A DNA stretch of 64,000 nt from Thermonema rossianum DSM 10300 (GCF_000426825.1 NZ_KE384579.1:264877-328876); one strand, 5' to 3'; shown: positions 36,695 through 45,731, counted from the first letter of the stretch. Notes: generated by a model not told the origin, from the letters alone. Program-made: numbers and translations.

Positions 36695-36778
36695 AGCAGT
36701 ATCCTGTTTGATTGACTGCAGGCAGAACAATTATTTGCAGGAAAATGTTAAATTCGTTGAGAATCAACTTAAAAAGCC

Positions 36779-38200
36779 ATGAAGACTTCCACCCTGTCAC
36801 AAACACCTCCCGAAGCGGTCTCCATAGACAAGCTGCTGCAAGAGCAAAGAGCGTTTTTTTACAGTGGACAGACATTGCCCCTGAGTTTCCGTAAGAAACA
36901 GCTGGTGCAATTGAAAAAAGCCTTGCAAGAAAATGAAGCGGCTATTTATGAAGCCCTCAAAAAAGACTTCCAAAAGTCACCGTTCGAAACTTTTGTGACC
37001 GAAATAGCAGTACTGGTTTCTGAAATTGACTTTGTGCTGAAACACATAGATGATTGGGCTGCTCCCAAACGAGTGGCTTCTTCTTTGTTGAACTTCCCTT
37101 CTTCTGACTACGTCTATCCGCAGCCTTTTGGCGTTTGTCTGATCATAGGCGCTTGGAATTACCCGCTTCATTTAACCATAGCACCGGCCATACCGGCCAT
37201 TGCTGCGGGCAACTGTGTGGTATTGAAGCCTTCGGAGCTGTCGCCACATACCTCGGCGCTCATCAAGCAACTGACCGACCGCTATTTCGACCCCCGCTTT
37301 ATGGCTACCGTAGAAGGCGGCGTGGAGGTAAGCCAAAAGCTGCTTGAACAAGCATGGGATAAAATATTTTTTACGGGCAGCACCCGCGTAGGCAAGATAG
37401 TGATGGAGGCAGCCGCCAAGCATCTTACCCCGGTTGTCTTGGAGCTGGGTGGCAAGAGCCCGGCGGTTATAGATGCTTCCGCCAACATAGAGACAGCCGC
37501 CAAACGCATCATCTGGGGCAAGATGGTCAATGCCGGGCAAACCTGTGTGGCGCCCGACTTTGTACTGGTGCATGAAGAAGTAAAAGAGTTGTTTTTGCAC
37601 CATGCCGTGAAGTATATAAAAGAATTTTACGGCGAAGAGCCTGAATTGAGTCCCGACTTCCCGCGTATAGTGAACAGCCGCCATTTCGAGCGCCTGTCGA
37701 AACTGCTGGAGCGCACCAAGGGGCGCGTCGTGCATGGCGGGCAGCTCGATGCCACGCAGCTGTATATTGCGCCCACCATCGTAGATGGAGTAGATTGGGA
37801 TGATTCTTTGATGGAAGAGGAATTGTTCGGACCTATTTTGCCGGTGCTTACCTTTACCGATATTTACGAGGTGATGCACCGCCTCCAGCGCATGCCGCAC
37901 CCCTTGTCCATGTATATTTTTACCAATGACAAAAAGACCGAGCAGCTTTTGATTGAGCGGGTGCCTTTTGGGGGCGGATGTGTAAATGATGTGGTAGTGC
38001 ACCTGGCTAACCATCATCTGCCGTTTGGCGGCATTGGACCCAGCGGCATGGGCAACTATCACGGCAAATATGGGTTTGATGCCTTCACTCATTACAAAGG
38101 CATTGTAAAACATGCCACTTGGCTGGATGTACCCTTGCGCTATGCGCCTTATGAAGGCAAGTTGAATATGGTGAAAAAGCTGGTGAAGTGGATTCTGTAA
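36779..38200 (+). CDS. Aldehyde dehydrogenase, ALDH3 (fatty-aldehyde) type
   Basis: 473 residues. The catalytic residues are Cys256 (NAGQTCVAPD) and Glu222 (LELGGKSP). The motif FTGSTRVGK binds NAD(P). The C-terminal signature PFGGIGPSGMGNYHGKYGFD is characteristic of class 3 aldehyde dehydrogenases. It oxidises medium- or long-chain aldehydes to acids. Its hydrophobic, basic tail (VKKLVKWIL) could associate with membrane. A bidirectional terminator follows. Confidence 0.9.
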   Translation: MKTSTLSQTPPEAVSIDKLLQEQRAFFYSGQTLPLSFRKKQLVQLKKALQENEAAIYEALKKDFQKSPFETFVTEIAVLVSEIDFVLKHIDDWAAPKRVASSLLNFPSSDYVYPQPFGVCLIIGAWNYPLHLTIAPAIPAIAAGNCVVLKPSELSPHTSALIKQLTDRYFDPRFMATVEGGVEVSQKLLEQAWDKIFFTGSTRVGKIVMEAAAKHLTPVVLELGGKSPAVIDASANIETAAKRIIWGKMVNAGQTCVAPDFVLVHEEVKELFLHHAVKYIKEFYGEEPELSPDFPRIVNSRHFERLSKLLERTKGRVVHGGQLDATQLYIAPTIVDGVDWDDSLMEEELFGPILPVLTFTDIYEVMHRLQRMPHPLSMYIFTNDKKTEQLLIERVPFGGGCVNDVVVHLANHHLPFGGIGPSGMGNYHGKYGFDAFTHYKGIVKHATWLDVPLRYAPYEGKLNMVKKLVKWIL

Positions 38201-38232
38201 AATGAAAACCTTTTATTGCCTATAAAAGCAGA

Positions 38233-38262
38233 CAGCCCGGTGCGTTGCCGGGCTGCTTTTTT
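38233..38262. terminator. Terminator between the ALDH3 gene and the SulP gene
   Basis: CAGCCCGG (38233-38240) pairs with CCGGGCTG (38248-38255) around a 7-base loop. CTTTTTT follows on the plus strand and a matching T-rich stretch exists on the minus strand. Confidence 0.85.
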
Positions 38263-38271
38263 GGGAAGGCA

Positions 38272-39798
38272 TTAGGCATCGCTCATGACCTTGTAGGTTG
38301 GGTCTTCCATTACATTGACTTCAATTACCGCATCTGCCCTTTGTAGCAAACGGCGGCAGTCCGGACTCAGATGTTTGAGATGCACTTTTTTGCCGGCTTT
38401 CCGGTAGCGTTCCGTCACTTTGTTTAAAGCTTCTATGGCAGACATGTCAGCAACACGGCTTTCGGCAAAGTCGATGATGACTTCGTTGGGGTCGTTGTGT
38501 ACGTCAAACTTTTCATTGAAAGCAGTGACAGAACCGAAAAAAAGAGGACCGTAGATTTCATAATGTTTTACGCCCTGCTCGTCGATACGCTTTCTTGCCC
38601 GTATGCGTTTGGCGTTGTCCCATGCAAAAACCAGGGCTGCAATGATGACGCCTATGATAACTGCCAGTGCCAGGTTGTGCAACACCACCGTAACTATCGT
38701 GACCAATACCATTACAAGAATATCGGACTGGGGAAACTTGGTAAATGTCTTTAAACTGGCCCACTCAAAGGTGCCAATGGCAACCATGATCATCAAGCCG
38801 GTGAGCGCCGCCATCGGTACCTGTTCTATGAGTGAAGAGCCAAACATGATGAAAACAAGCAGCATCAAGGCAGCAACAATACCTGAGAGGCGGGCACGCG
38901 CCCCGTTTGATATATTGATAAGGCTTTGGCCAATCATGGCACAGCCACCCATGCCCGAAAATAGTCCGGAAAGCACGTTGGCAGCCCCCTGGGCAACAGC
39001 TTCCCGGTTGCCATTGCCCCGGCTGTCGGTGGCTTCATCTACGATATTAAGCGTCAAGAGACTTTCTATTAAACCAACGGCTGCTACAATGGCTGCATAA
39101 GGGAAAATAATGGAAAGTGTTTCCCAGCGAAGAGGTACGGCCGGCAGGTGGAAGGGCGGGAAGCTTCCCTTGATGGATGCCAGGTCGCCAACTGTTTTTG
39201 TATCAAGCTTAAAAACAGATACGATACCAAAAACCAGTAAAATGGCGCTTAGGGATGCAGGGACTGCCTTCGTTATTTTAGGAAGCCCCCAAATGACCAG
39301 CATGGTCAAAAGCACCAGGCCCAAGAACACATAAAGGGTGGGGCCGTGCAGCCAATTCCCGTTGGCATCTTTGAATTGGTCCAACTGTGACATGAAAATG
39401 ATAATGGCCAAGCCGTTGACAAAGCCAAAAATGACAGGGTGCGGTACCAGACGAATGAGCTTGCCCAGCTTGAAAAAGCCGGCTGCCATTTGCAAAATAC
39501 CGGCCAGTACAACCGTTGCCAATACATACTCTACACCATGACTCTTGGCTAAAGTCACAATAACAACGGCTACCGCCCCGGTAGCACCGGATATCATACC
39601 GGGACGCCCCCCAAAGAGAGCTGTGATAAGCCCCATCACAAAAGCGGCATATAAACCGGTAAGGGGCGACAAGCCGGCAATAAAAGCAAATGCAACGGCT
39701 TCCGGCACCAAGGCCAATGCTACGGTAATGCCCGAGAGTACCTCTGTCTTGTAATTGGTCTCTCGTGGAAGCTGTAAGGAGTGAAGATACTTTTTCAT
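38272..39798 (-). CDS. SulP-family anion transporter with STAS domain
   Basis: 508 residues. The first 400 contain about ten to twelve membrane helices with the family blocks VPEAVAFAFIAGLSPLTGLYAAF and GLFSGMGGCAMIGQSLINIS. The STAS domain follows (about 430-508) with FAESRVADMSAIEAL at the site where related proteins carry the regulatory serine. SulP proteins carry sulfate, bicarbonate or other anions with sodium or proton. The substrate is not certain. It lies downstream of a MarR regulator on the same strand, but a terminator separates them. Confidence 0.88.
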   Translation of the reverse strand: MKKYLHSLQLPRETNYKTEVLSGITVALALVPEAVAFAFIAGLSPLTGLYAAFVMGLITALFGGRPGMISGATGAVAVVIVTLAKSHGVEYVLATVVLAGILQMAAGFFKLGKLIRLVPHPVIFGFVNGLAIIIFMSQLDQFKDANGNWLHGPTLYVFLGLVLLTMLVIWGLPKITKAVPASLSAILLVFGIVSVFKLDTKTVGDLASIKGSFPPFHLPAVPLRWETLSIIFPYAAIVAAVGLIESLLTLNIVDEATDSRGNGNREAVAQGAANVLSGLFSGMGGCAMIGQSLINISNGARARLSGIVAALMLLVFIMFGSSLIEQVPMAALTGLMIMVAIGTFEWASLKTFTKFPQSDILVMVLVTIVTVVLHNLALAVIIGVIIAALVFAWDNAKRIRARKRIDEQGVKHYEIYGPLFFGSVTAFNEKFDVHNDPNEVIIDFAESRVADMSAIEALNKVTERYRKAGKKVHLKHLSPDCRRLLQRADAVIEVNVMEDPTYKVMSDA

Positions 39799-39953
39799 GA
39801 AATAAAATCAGAAAATGGATGAATGATAAAATGAAAAGGCGTTTAAAAGCAATCAATAGAAGCGAGGGAGGGAAGAAGGGAGAAAGGGGAAGTGATCAAT
39901 CAAATAAAATCATGCGAACGGTGATTATGCAATAAGAAAACACAAAGCGGCTG

Positions 39954-39961
39954 CAAAGATA
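39954..39961 (-). promoter_or_regulatory. Possible promoter element for the SulP gene
   Basis: TATCTTTG on the minus strand matches TAnnTTTG, but no TTTG lies 19-20 bases upstream. The rest of the gap between the SulP start and the terminator at 40031 (39799-40030) is purine-rich and holds nothing else recognisable. Confidence 0.3.
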
Positions 39962-40030
39962 GGGTTTTTATGGGAAAGTTTCTTAGTTGAAGACCATTTG
40001 TTTTACTTCCTTCGCTTGCTAAATAAAAAC

Positions 40031-40057
40031 GCAGCCGCTACGAATGTTGCCGGCTGC
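40031..40057 (-). terminator. Terminator of the MarR gene
   Basis: GCAGCCG (40031-40037) pairs with CGGCTGC (40051-40057). On the minus strand GTTTTTATTT follows the hairpin. It lies 31 bases past the MarR stop. Confidence 0.7.
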
Positions 40058-40088
40058 TTTTAAAAGAGAAGGGGGTTGAACGGGGGAG

Positions 40089-40589
40089 TTATGCGCTTTC
40101 TTTTTCTTGTTCTTGTTTTTCCAGAAACTCTAAGAATACGTCACTGTTGGGCTGCATGCTTAAATTTTGGTATATCCGTTTGAGCATATGCAGAAATTGC
40201 TCTTCTTCTTCTTTGCTGAATCCCATGAACACTTCTGCATGAAGCTCGTCGATGGCTTCCAGTGCATCTTGTACAGTCTTTTCGCCTTTACGTGTAAGGC
40301 TTAGCCAGTAGGAGCGCCCGTCATGGGGGTTTTCGCGTCGTATAATCACGCCCTTTCTTTCCAAATCACGCACGATGCGGGTCATGGCTGCTTTATCTAC
40401 CTTCAATAGGTCGGCCAGCTGTTGCTGACTGATCTGGTTTTGGTGTTCATGAATTAACCAAAGCGTATGAAAATGCCTATCGACAGGGGCAAAATGTAAT
40501 TCGTAAGCAAGGGTCCGGTTATACATTTTGTCAAGTAAATAGAAAAACAGTCCAATGGAGCGCTTCTCTTTTTGCATACTTTTATTCAT
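40089..40589 (-). CDS. MarR-family transcriptional regulator
   Basis: 166 residues. The winged-helix domain contains HQNQISQQQLADLLKVDKAAMTRIVRDLERKGVIIRREN, with the wing at DGRSYWLSLTRKGEK. Flanking helices form the dimer interface. Such proteins usually repress their own and adjacent genes and are released by small phenolic or oxidant ligands. The adjacent divergent gap carries two palindromes sharing AAACA/TGTTT half-sites. The start at 40589 may be replaced by the ATG at codon 5 if the first palindrome overlaps the leader. Confidence 0.88.
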   Translation of the reverse strand: MNKSMQKEKRSIGLFFYLLDKMYNRTLAYELHFAPVDRHFHTLWLIHEHQNQISQQQLADLLKVDKAAMTRIVRDLERKGVIIRRENPHDGRSYWLSLTRKGEKTVQDALEAIDELHAEVFMGFSKEEEEQFLHMLKRIYQNLSMQPNSDVFLEFLEKQEQEKESA

Positions 40590-40591
40590 AT

Positions 40592-40603
40592 AAACACATG
40601 TTT
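40592..40603. promoter_or_regulatory. Palindrome at the MarR start, possible operator
   Basis: AAACA-CA-TGTTT lies 2 bases from the MarR start codon. It shares half-sites with the larger palindrome at 40752-40774. The site is consistent with autoregulation but is short. Confidence 0.35.
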
Positions 40604-40751
40604 GTTTTTGTGTATTTGCTGCTTATCTTAACAGCGAAAGTTAAACATAAAACACGATAAGAACATGAAGGAAGGCAAAAGGTGGGCTGTGTAGTGCGCG
40701 AAGCATTGAGTAATATAAGCATAAGTCCTTAAATATAAAAACTACTTTTTT

Positions 40752-40774
40752 ACAATATTGTTTGTGAAAACAAT
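40752..40774. promoter_or_regulatory. Overlapping palindromes in the MarR-lipid kinase gap
   Basis: ACAATATTGT (40752-40761) is a perfect palindrome. It overlaps ATTGTTT-GTGA-AAACAAT (40757-40774), a perfect 7-bp inverted repeat with a 4-base spacer. Both have the size and form of MarR-type operators. The remaining gap 40604-40885 is AT-rich with no other clear feature. Confidence 0.4.
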
Positions 40775-40885
40775 GAGTTTTATGTTTTGCGGCAATCACT
40801 TTGAAAATAGCATGTCCACCTTTTTATAATGCTTGCCGTTTGTGAAAGGATTGTATTTTTACGCTTCAGATACTCGCATATTCTC

Positions 40886-41767
40886 ATGAACGCACAACGC
40901 TTGGTTTTTATTGTCAATCCAATTGCCGGGGGCAAAAACAAAGAGGCCTTTGCCGGGTGGATACGTGATTTCTTTTCGAAAGAAGCATGGCAGATAGACA
41001 TTCACTATACGCAGGCGCCGGGCGATGCTACGGAGCTTAGCCGCCGGGCCATTGAGCAGCCTTGCCGGGCGGTGGTGGCCGTCGGGGGCGATGGCACCAT
41101 CAATGAAGTGGCACAGGCATTGTTGGGCACACCGGTGCCTTTGGGGGTGGTGCCTTTCGGTTCGGGCAACGGCCTGGCCCGGCATTTTGGCATTCCTTTA
41201 CGCCCCAAAAAAGCCTTGGCATTGTTGAAACAGGGCAAAACCATTTGCATGGATGTGGGGCGCATCAACGGCAAGGTGTTTTTATGCACAACCGGCATTG
41301 GTTTCGATGCGGCGGTGTCTGAACGCTTTGCTTCCTACCAAGCCCGTGGTTTTATGACCTATGTGCGCAGCACCTTGGAGGTGTTCGCCACTTATCGCCC
41401 CGAAGAGGTAGAAATAGACTGGGGCGAAGGGCGGCATGCTTATTCCATTTTTTCGGCTACGGTAGCCAATATATCACAGTATGGGAACAATGCCTATATT
41501 GCCCCGCAGGCAACTGCCGACGACGGATATTTGGATTTGTGCCTGCTGAAACCTTTTCCCAAATGGAAAATGCCCCTTGTAGGTGGTGCCTTGTTTGTTA
41601 AAAAACTGCCTGCCTTTAGTTTTTATGAGCACCGGCGCGTGAAACAAGTTACATTTTACCGGAAACGGGCGGCAGTGAGCCATCTCGATGGCGAAAATGT
41701 GTATGAAGGCAACCGCTTGCATGTGGAAATAGAGCCCCGTGCCTTGCATTTGATAGTGCCTCGCTAA
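40886..41767 (+). CDS. Diacylglycerol/sphingoid-base-type lipid kinase
   Basis: 293 residues from ATG 40886, which gives the family start QRLVFIVNPIAGGKN; a longer in-frame start would add a non-conserved leader. The catalytic motif VGGDGTINEVAQALLG and the following PLGVVPFGSGNGLARHFGIP are diagnostic of the DAGK/LCB5 fold. The enzyme phosphorylates a membrane lipid with ATP. The exact lipid (diacylglycerol, sphingoid base or undecaprenol-like) cannot be told. It is divergent from the MarR regulator, which may control it. Confidence 0.88.
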   Translation: MNAQRLVFIVNPIAGGKNKEAFAGWIRDFFSKEAWQIDIHYTQAPGDATELSRRAIEQPCRAVVAVGGDGTINEVAQALLGTPVPLGVVPFGSGNGLARHFGIPLRPKKALALLKQGKTICMDVGRINGKVFLCTTGIGFDAAVSERFASYQARGFMTYVRSTLEVFATYRPEEVEIDWGEGRHAYSIFSATVANISQYGNNAYIAPQATADDGYLDLCLLKPFPKWKMPLVGGALFVKKLPAFSFYEHRRVKQVTFYRKRAAVSHLDGENVYEGNRLHVEIEPRALHLIVPR

Positions 41768-41839
41768 GCATTATTCCCGGGAATTTATTAGCTTTTGCAC
41801 CGCTTCGCTTTTGTTCAACCTTTTAAATGAACTGTTTTT

Positions 41840-42580
41840 ATGAAAAGACCATACGGCATTCTCGCCCTGATGCTTGTTTTTCTGTTTACGGGAGTAGCTG
41901 CCCGGGCGCAAGACAAGGCATCACAAAAGCCACACAAGAAAGGAAAAGAGCCTTTGGTTTTCATCGATACCGACTACGGGCAGATAGTATTGCTTTTATA
42001 TGATCTGACGCCCAAACACAAGGAAAACTTTTTGAAGCTCGCCAAACAAGGATTTTATGACGGCTTGCTTTTTCACCGCGTCATTGAGCACTTCGTGATT
42101 CAGGGGGGCGACCCTGACTCGCGCAATGCAAAAGCAGGACAGCTTTTGGGCGATGGCGATGTGGGCTATCGTATCGATGCCGAATTTGATGCACGTCTCT
42201 ATCACAAGCGGGGGGCTGTGGGGGCTGCCCGCGACAACAACCCCGAAAAAGCTTCTTCCGGTTGTCAATTCTATATTGTGCAGGGCAAAAAACTGACCGA
42301 CGAACAAATTGCTGCCATTTCTAAGCGTACCGGTGTGCAATTTACGCCCGAACAGATAGAAACCTATAAGACGGTAGGCGGCATTCCCCATCTGGACCAA
42401 AACTATACCGTCTTTGGGGAAGTGATTGCCGGCATGGAAGTGGTCGATAAAATTGCTGCCGTAGAAACCGATGCCAACGATCGCCCCAAACAAGATGTGC
42501 GTATGCGCATGAAAGTGAAAAAAATGAGCCGGAAGAAAATAGAAAAGCGCTTTGGCTATCGCTTCCCCGATTATTTGTAG
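41840..42580 (+). CDS. Exported cyclophilin-type peptidyl-prolyl isomerase
   Basis: 246 residues. A signal peptide spans about 1-24 (FLFTGVAARAQ). The cyclophilin core contains LFHRVIEHFVIQGGDPD, the active-site R and Q, then SSGCQFYIVQGK and VFGEVIAGMEVVDKI. An insert of about 40 residues after FYIVQG, common in Bacteroidota members, precedes the last strand. It should assist proline isomerisation in the periplasm. It precedes trpS by 53 bases; no functional link is evident. A 12-bp palindrome (ATTCCCGGGAAT, 41773-41784) lies in the preceding gap. Confidence 0.9.
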   Translation: MKRPYGILALMLVFLFTGVAARAQDKASQKPHKKGKEPLVFIDTDYGQIVLLLYDLTPKHKENFLKLAKQGFYDGLLFHRVIEHFVIQGGDPDSRNAKAGQLLGDGDVGYRIDAEFDARLYHKRGAVGAARDNNPEKASSGCQFYIVQGKKLTDEQIAAISKRTGVQFTPEQIETYKTVGGIPHLDQNYTVFGEVIAGMEVVDKIAAVETDANDRPKQDVRMRMKVKKMSRKKIEKRFGYRFPDYL

Positions 42581-42633
42581 TGTTTTGATTTTCAGTATGT
42601 TTAAATGCCAAATATAAAACCTTCAAAAACCTT

Positions 42634-43614
42634 ATGACACGCGTATTGACGGGTATTCAAAGTTCAGGGCGCCCCCATTTAGGCAATATCCTGGGTGCCA
42701 TTTTGCCGGCTATTGAGTTGTCGAAAAACCCGGACACCGAATCTTTCTTTTTTATTGCGGACCTTCACTCGCTGACCACCATCCGGGATGCGGCTCAGCG
42801 CATAGAAAACACCAATGCCGTGGCTGCCGCATGGTTGGCTTTTGGCTTCGATACCAAGAAAAACTATTTTTATCGCCAGTCGCGCGTGCCCGAAGTAACC
42901 GAGCTTACTTGGTACCTGTCTTGCTTTATGCCTTACTCGCGCTTGAAACTGGCTCATTCGTTTAAAGACAAGTCCGAAAAGCTGGGCGAGGAGTTTGTAA
43001 GCACCGGCTTGTTTACCTATCCGGTATTGATGGCTGCCGATATTTTGCTTTACGATGCCAATATTGTACCGGTAGGTAAAGACCAACAACAGCACCTCGA
43101 AATCACGCGCGACATTGCCGAGCGCATCAACCACCACTATGGCGAAGAAGTGTTTGTGTTGCCCGAAGCACGCATTCAGGAGCAGGTAATGACCGTGCCC
43201 GGCACCGATGGGCAGAAGATGAGTAAATCCTACGGCAACACCATTGATGTGTTTTTGAGTGGCAAGCCCCTGCGCAAGCAAATCATGTCGATAGTCACCG
43301 ACAGCACCCCCCTTGAAGAACCCAAAAACCCCGACACCTGCAATGTGTTTAAGCTGTACAGTCTGCTGGCAAGCCCCGAAGAGGTGGAAGCCATGCGCCA
43401 AAACTACCTGAAAGGAGGCTATGGTTATGGGCATGCCAAGCAGGCACTGTATGAATTGATTGAAAAGAAGTTTGAAAAAGAGCGGGAGCTGTTCAATCAT
43501 TATATGAGTAACCCCCAAGAGCTGGACGCTATCTTGCGTGAAGGTGAAGAAAAAGCAAGGGAGATAGCACACAAAACCCTGCAGCGGGTGCGCCGGGTGA
43601 TGGGCTTTGCTTAA
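42634..43614 (+). CDS. trpS: Tryptophanyl-tRNA synthetase
   Basis: 326 residues. Class I signatures are HLGN (residues 15-18, in GRPHLGNILGAI) and KMSKS at 195-199. The motif GKDQQQHLEITRDIAERI lies between them. It charges tRNA-Trp. Length and order are normal. It is followed 36 bases later by two genes resembling the late steps of tryptophan degradation. Confidence 0.96.
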   Translation: MTRVLTGIQSSGRPHLGNILGAILPAIELSKNPDTESFFFIADLHSLTTIRDAAQRIENTNAVAAAWLAFGFDTKKNYFYRQSRVPEVTELTWYLSCFMPYSRLKLAHSFKDKSEKLGEEFVSTGLFTYPVLMAADILLYDANIVPVGKDQQQHLEITRDIAERINHHYGEEVFVLPEARIQEQVMTVPGTDGQKMSKSYGNTIDVFLSGKPLRKQIMSIVTDSTPLEEPKNPDTCNVFKLYSLLASPEEVEAMRQNYLKGGYGYGHAKQALYELIEKKFEKERELFNHYMSNPQELDAILREGEEKAREIAHKTLQRVRRVMGFA

Positions 43615-43650
43615 AGTCGTCGATTACGAAAGCATCAAACGAAGCTTACT

Positions 43651-45096
43651 ATGCAACGCCTCATGCATTATATCAATGGGCAATGGTGCCCGCCTGCCTC
43701 GGGTGACTTCCTGTCCGTGGTGGAGCCGGCCACCGGGCAGGTATATGCCGAAGTGGCGGCGGGTACTGCTGCCGATGTAGAAGCGGCCGTGCAGGCAGCC
43801 CGGGCTGCTTTTCCCGCTTGGGCTTCCATGCCGGTGCGGCAACGCGCCCACTATCTGATGCGTATAGCCGAAGGCATAGAAGCGCGTTTGGCCATGTGGG
43901 CAGAAGCAGAAAGCCGCGATACGGGCAAGCCTCTGTCTTTGGCACAGCAGGTAGATATTCCGCGGGCAGCCCTGAATTTCGAGTTTTTTGCCACTGCCAT
44001 CATGCAGATGGCATCGGAAAGCTACCAAACCGACACACACGCTATCAATTATGTGTTGCGGCAACCCTTAGGGGTGGTTGCCTGCATTTCCCCCTGGAAC
44101 CTGCCACTGTATTTGTTCACTTGGAAAATAGCACCGGCGCTGGCAGCCGGCAACTGTGTAGTAGCCAAGCCTTCGGAACTTACGCCCGTAACTGCCACCC
44201 TCTTGGCCGGGTTGTGCCAAGAGGCAGGCCTGCCGCCCGGTGTGCTGAATATCGTGCATGGGGTGGGGACAGAGGTAGGCGAACCCATGGTGTTGCATCC
44301 ACAAGTGAAGGCGGTTTCTTTTACCGGCGGCACACGCACCGGTGCACGCATTGCAGAGTTGGCAGCCCCTCGCTTCAAAAAGTTGTCTTTGGAGTTGGGC
44401 GGCAAGAACCCCACCATCGTTTTTGCTGATGCCGACTACGAGCAGGCACTCGAGACCAGCGTGCGGGCAGCCTTCCGCAACCAAGGCGAAATATGCTTGT
44501 GTGGTTCGCGCGTGCTGATTGAAGCCTCTTTGTATGAGCGATTTAAAAAAGATTTTGTAGAAAGAACACAGCGCTTGCGCATAGGCGACCCGCTGGACCC
44601 CGCCACAGACTTGGGCGCTTTGATTTCCGAAGCGCACCGCCAAAAGGTGCTGTCTTATATTGACTTGGCAAAAGAGGAGGGAGGCACGGTATTGACCGGC
44701 GGTGTTGCCCTGCAGCCGGCGGGGCGTTGTGCCAATGGGTATTTTATGGCACCCACTGTCATTGAGGGGCTGGATGCCCATTGCCGCACCAATCAGGAAG
44801 AAATCTTTGGTCCGGTGGTTACGCTCATCCCTTTCGAGACTGAAGAAGAAGCCGTTCATCTTGCCAATGCCACACCCTATGGTCTTTCGGCTTCGGTTTG
44901 GACGCAAAACCTGGCACGTGCCCACCGCGTGGCGGCAGCCATAGAAGCGGGCATCGTGTGGGTGAATAGTTGGATGCTGCGCGACCTGCGCACCCCCTTC
45001 GGCGGCATGAAGGCGTCGGGCGTGGGGCGCGAGGGGGGCTTCGATGCCCTGCGTTTCTTTACAGAACCTAAAAACGTGTGCATACGCTATGAGTAA
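43651..45096 (+). CDS. Aldehyde dehydrogenase resembling 2-aminomuconate-6-semialdehyde dehydrogenase
   Basis: 481 residues. The catalytic cysteine is C282 in NQGEICLCGSR, and Glu is in LELGGKNP. The C-terminus VNSWMLRDLRTPFGGMKASGVGREGG is like the 2-aminomuconate and hydroxymuconate semialdehyde dehydrogenases. The adjacent RidA-family gene resembles 2-aminomuconate deaminase, which acts on the product of this enzyme. The stop overlaps the next start by 8 bases (ATGAGTAA), indicating translational coupling. The substrate assignment is inference from pairing and motif resemblance; a general semialdehyde role is the alternative. Confidence 0.8.
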   Translation: MQRLMHYINGQWCPPASGDFLSVVEPATGQVYAEVAAGTAADVEAAVQAARAAFPAWASMPVRQRAHYLMRIAEGIEARLAMWAEAESRDTGKPLSLAQQVDIPRAALNFEFFATAIMQMASESYQTDTHAINYVLRQPLGVVACISPWNLPLYLFTWKIAPALAAGNCVVAKPSELTPVTATLLAGLCQEAGLPPGVLNIVHGVGTEVGEPMVLHPQVKAVSFTGGTRTGARIAELAAPRFKKLSLELGGKNPTIVFADADYEQALETSVRAAFRNQGEICLCGSRVLIEASLYERFKKDFVERTQRLRIGDPLDPATDLGALISEAHRQKVLSYIDLAKEEGGTVLTGGVALQPAGRCANGYFMAPTVIEGLDAHCRTNQEEIFGPVVTLIPFETEEEAVHLANATPYGLSASVWTQNLARAHRVAAAIEAGIVWVNSWMLRDLRTPFGGMKASGVGREGGFDALRFFTEPKNVCIRYE

Positions 45097-45517
45097 ACCA
45101 CAAATAGAAACCATCTACAGCCAACGGGCTGCCGAGCCGGTTGGTCCCTACCCGCATGCCAAACGGGTAGGCAACCTGCTTTTTTTGTGTGGTATGGGAC
45201 CGCGCCGCCGGGGGCAGAAAGAAATCCCCGGGGCTATTTACAACGAACAAGGCGAAATAGTGGATTACGACATAGTGGAACAGGCAAAGGCCGTTTTTGA
45301 AAATATTCGCCTTGTGCTGGAAGAGGCAGGTGCCCGTTGGGAAGACATTGTGGATGTGACGGTGTTTCTTACCAATATGAAGCGCGACTTTGCCGCCTTC
45401 AACCAAGTGTACAAAGAGTATTTCGGCGAAGTACAGCCCACACGCACCACCGTGGAAGTGGGGGCGCTGCCTACACCCATTGCGGTAGAGTTGAAGGTGA
45501 TAGCGGTGGTAGAGTAA
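45089..45517 (+). CDS. RidA-family protein resembling 2-aminomuconate deaminase
   Basis: 142 residues from the ATG at 45089, which overlaps the preceding stop; longer starts are unlikely. The YjgF/RidA fold is shown by VGPYPHAKRVGNLLFLCG and the C-terminal PTRTTVEVGALP containing the conserved arginine that binds carboxylate. The insert GPRRRGQKEIPGAIYNEQGE matches the 2-aminomuconate deaminase subgroup rather than generic enamine deaminases. It should release ammonia from 2-aminomuconate in the kynurenine route. A general RidA function is the alternative. Confidence 0.75.
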   Translation: MSKPQIETIYSQRAAEPVGPYPHAKRVGNLLFLCGMGPRRRGQKEIPGAIYNEQGEIVDYDIVEQAKAVFENIRLVLEEAGARWEDIVDVTVFLTNMKRDFAAFNQVYKEYFGEVQPTRTTVEVGALPTPIAVELKVIAVVE

Positions 45518-45632
45518 TGCCATCGAGAAAGCTTTTTCATTTTGTCTTTCTCATTTCGATTGCTTTTGGCGCTTCAAGCGTCCCCCTTTGCTTATTTGTG
45601 CTTTTCCCTCGCAGCCATTTGGTGGTTTCCCT

Positions 45633-45731
45633 CCTGTCATTTCGAGCGCAAGCGAGAAATCTCTTTTACTTCTTTTTGCTTGGTGGGCTTTGAGATTTCT
45701 TACCTCACTGCGTTTGGTTCGAAATGACAGG
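45633..45731. repeat. REP-like inverted repeat element, 99 bp
   Basis: The ends CCTGTCATTTCGA (45633-45645) and TCGAAATGACAGG (45719-45731) are perfect 13-bp inverted repeats. Internal arms GAGAAATCTC and GAGATTTCT also pair in part. Elements starting with GTCATTTCGAGC and containing AGCGAGAAATCTC recur in many Bacteroidota genomes as dispersed palindromic units. Only one copy is seen in this window. It lies in the 292-base gap between the RidA gene and the OmpA gene, which holds otherwise only the terminator at 45769-45802. Confidence 0.7.

Noticed and set aside
44068-45114. 348-codon frame antisense to the aldehyde dehydrogenase
   Set aside because: Lies opposite a gene with clear catalytic motifs; composition and motif absence mark it as a shadow.
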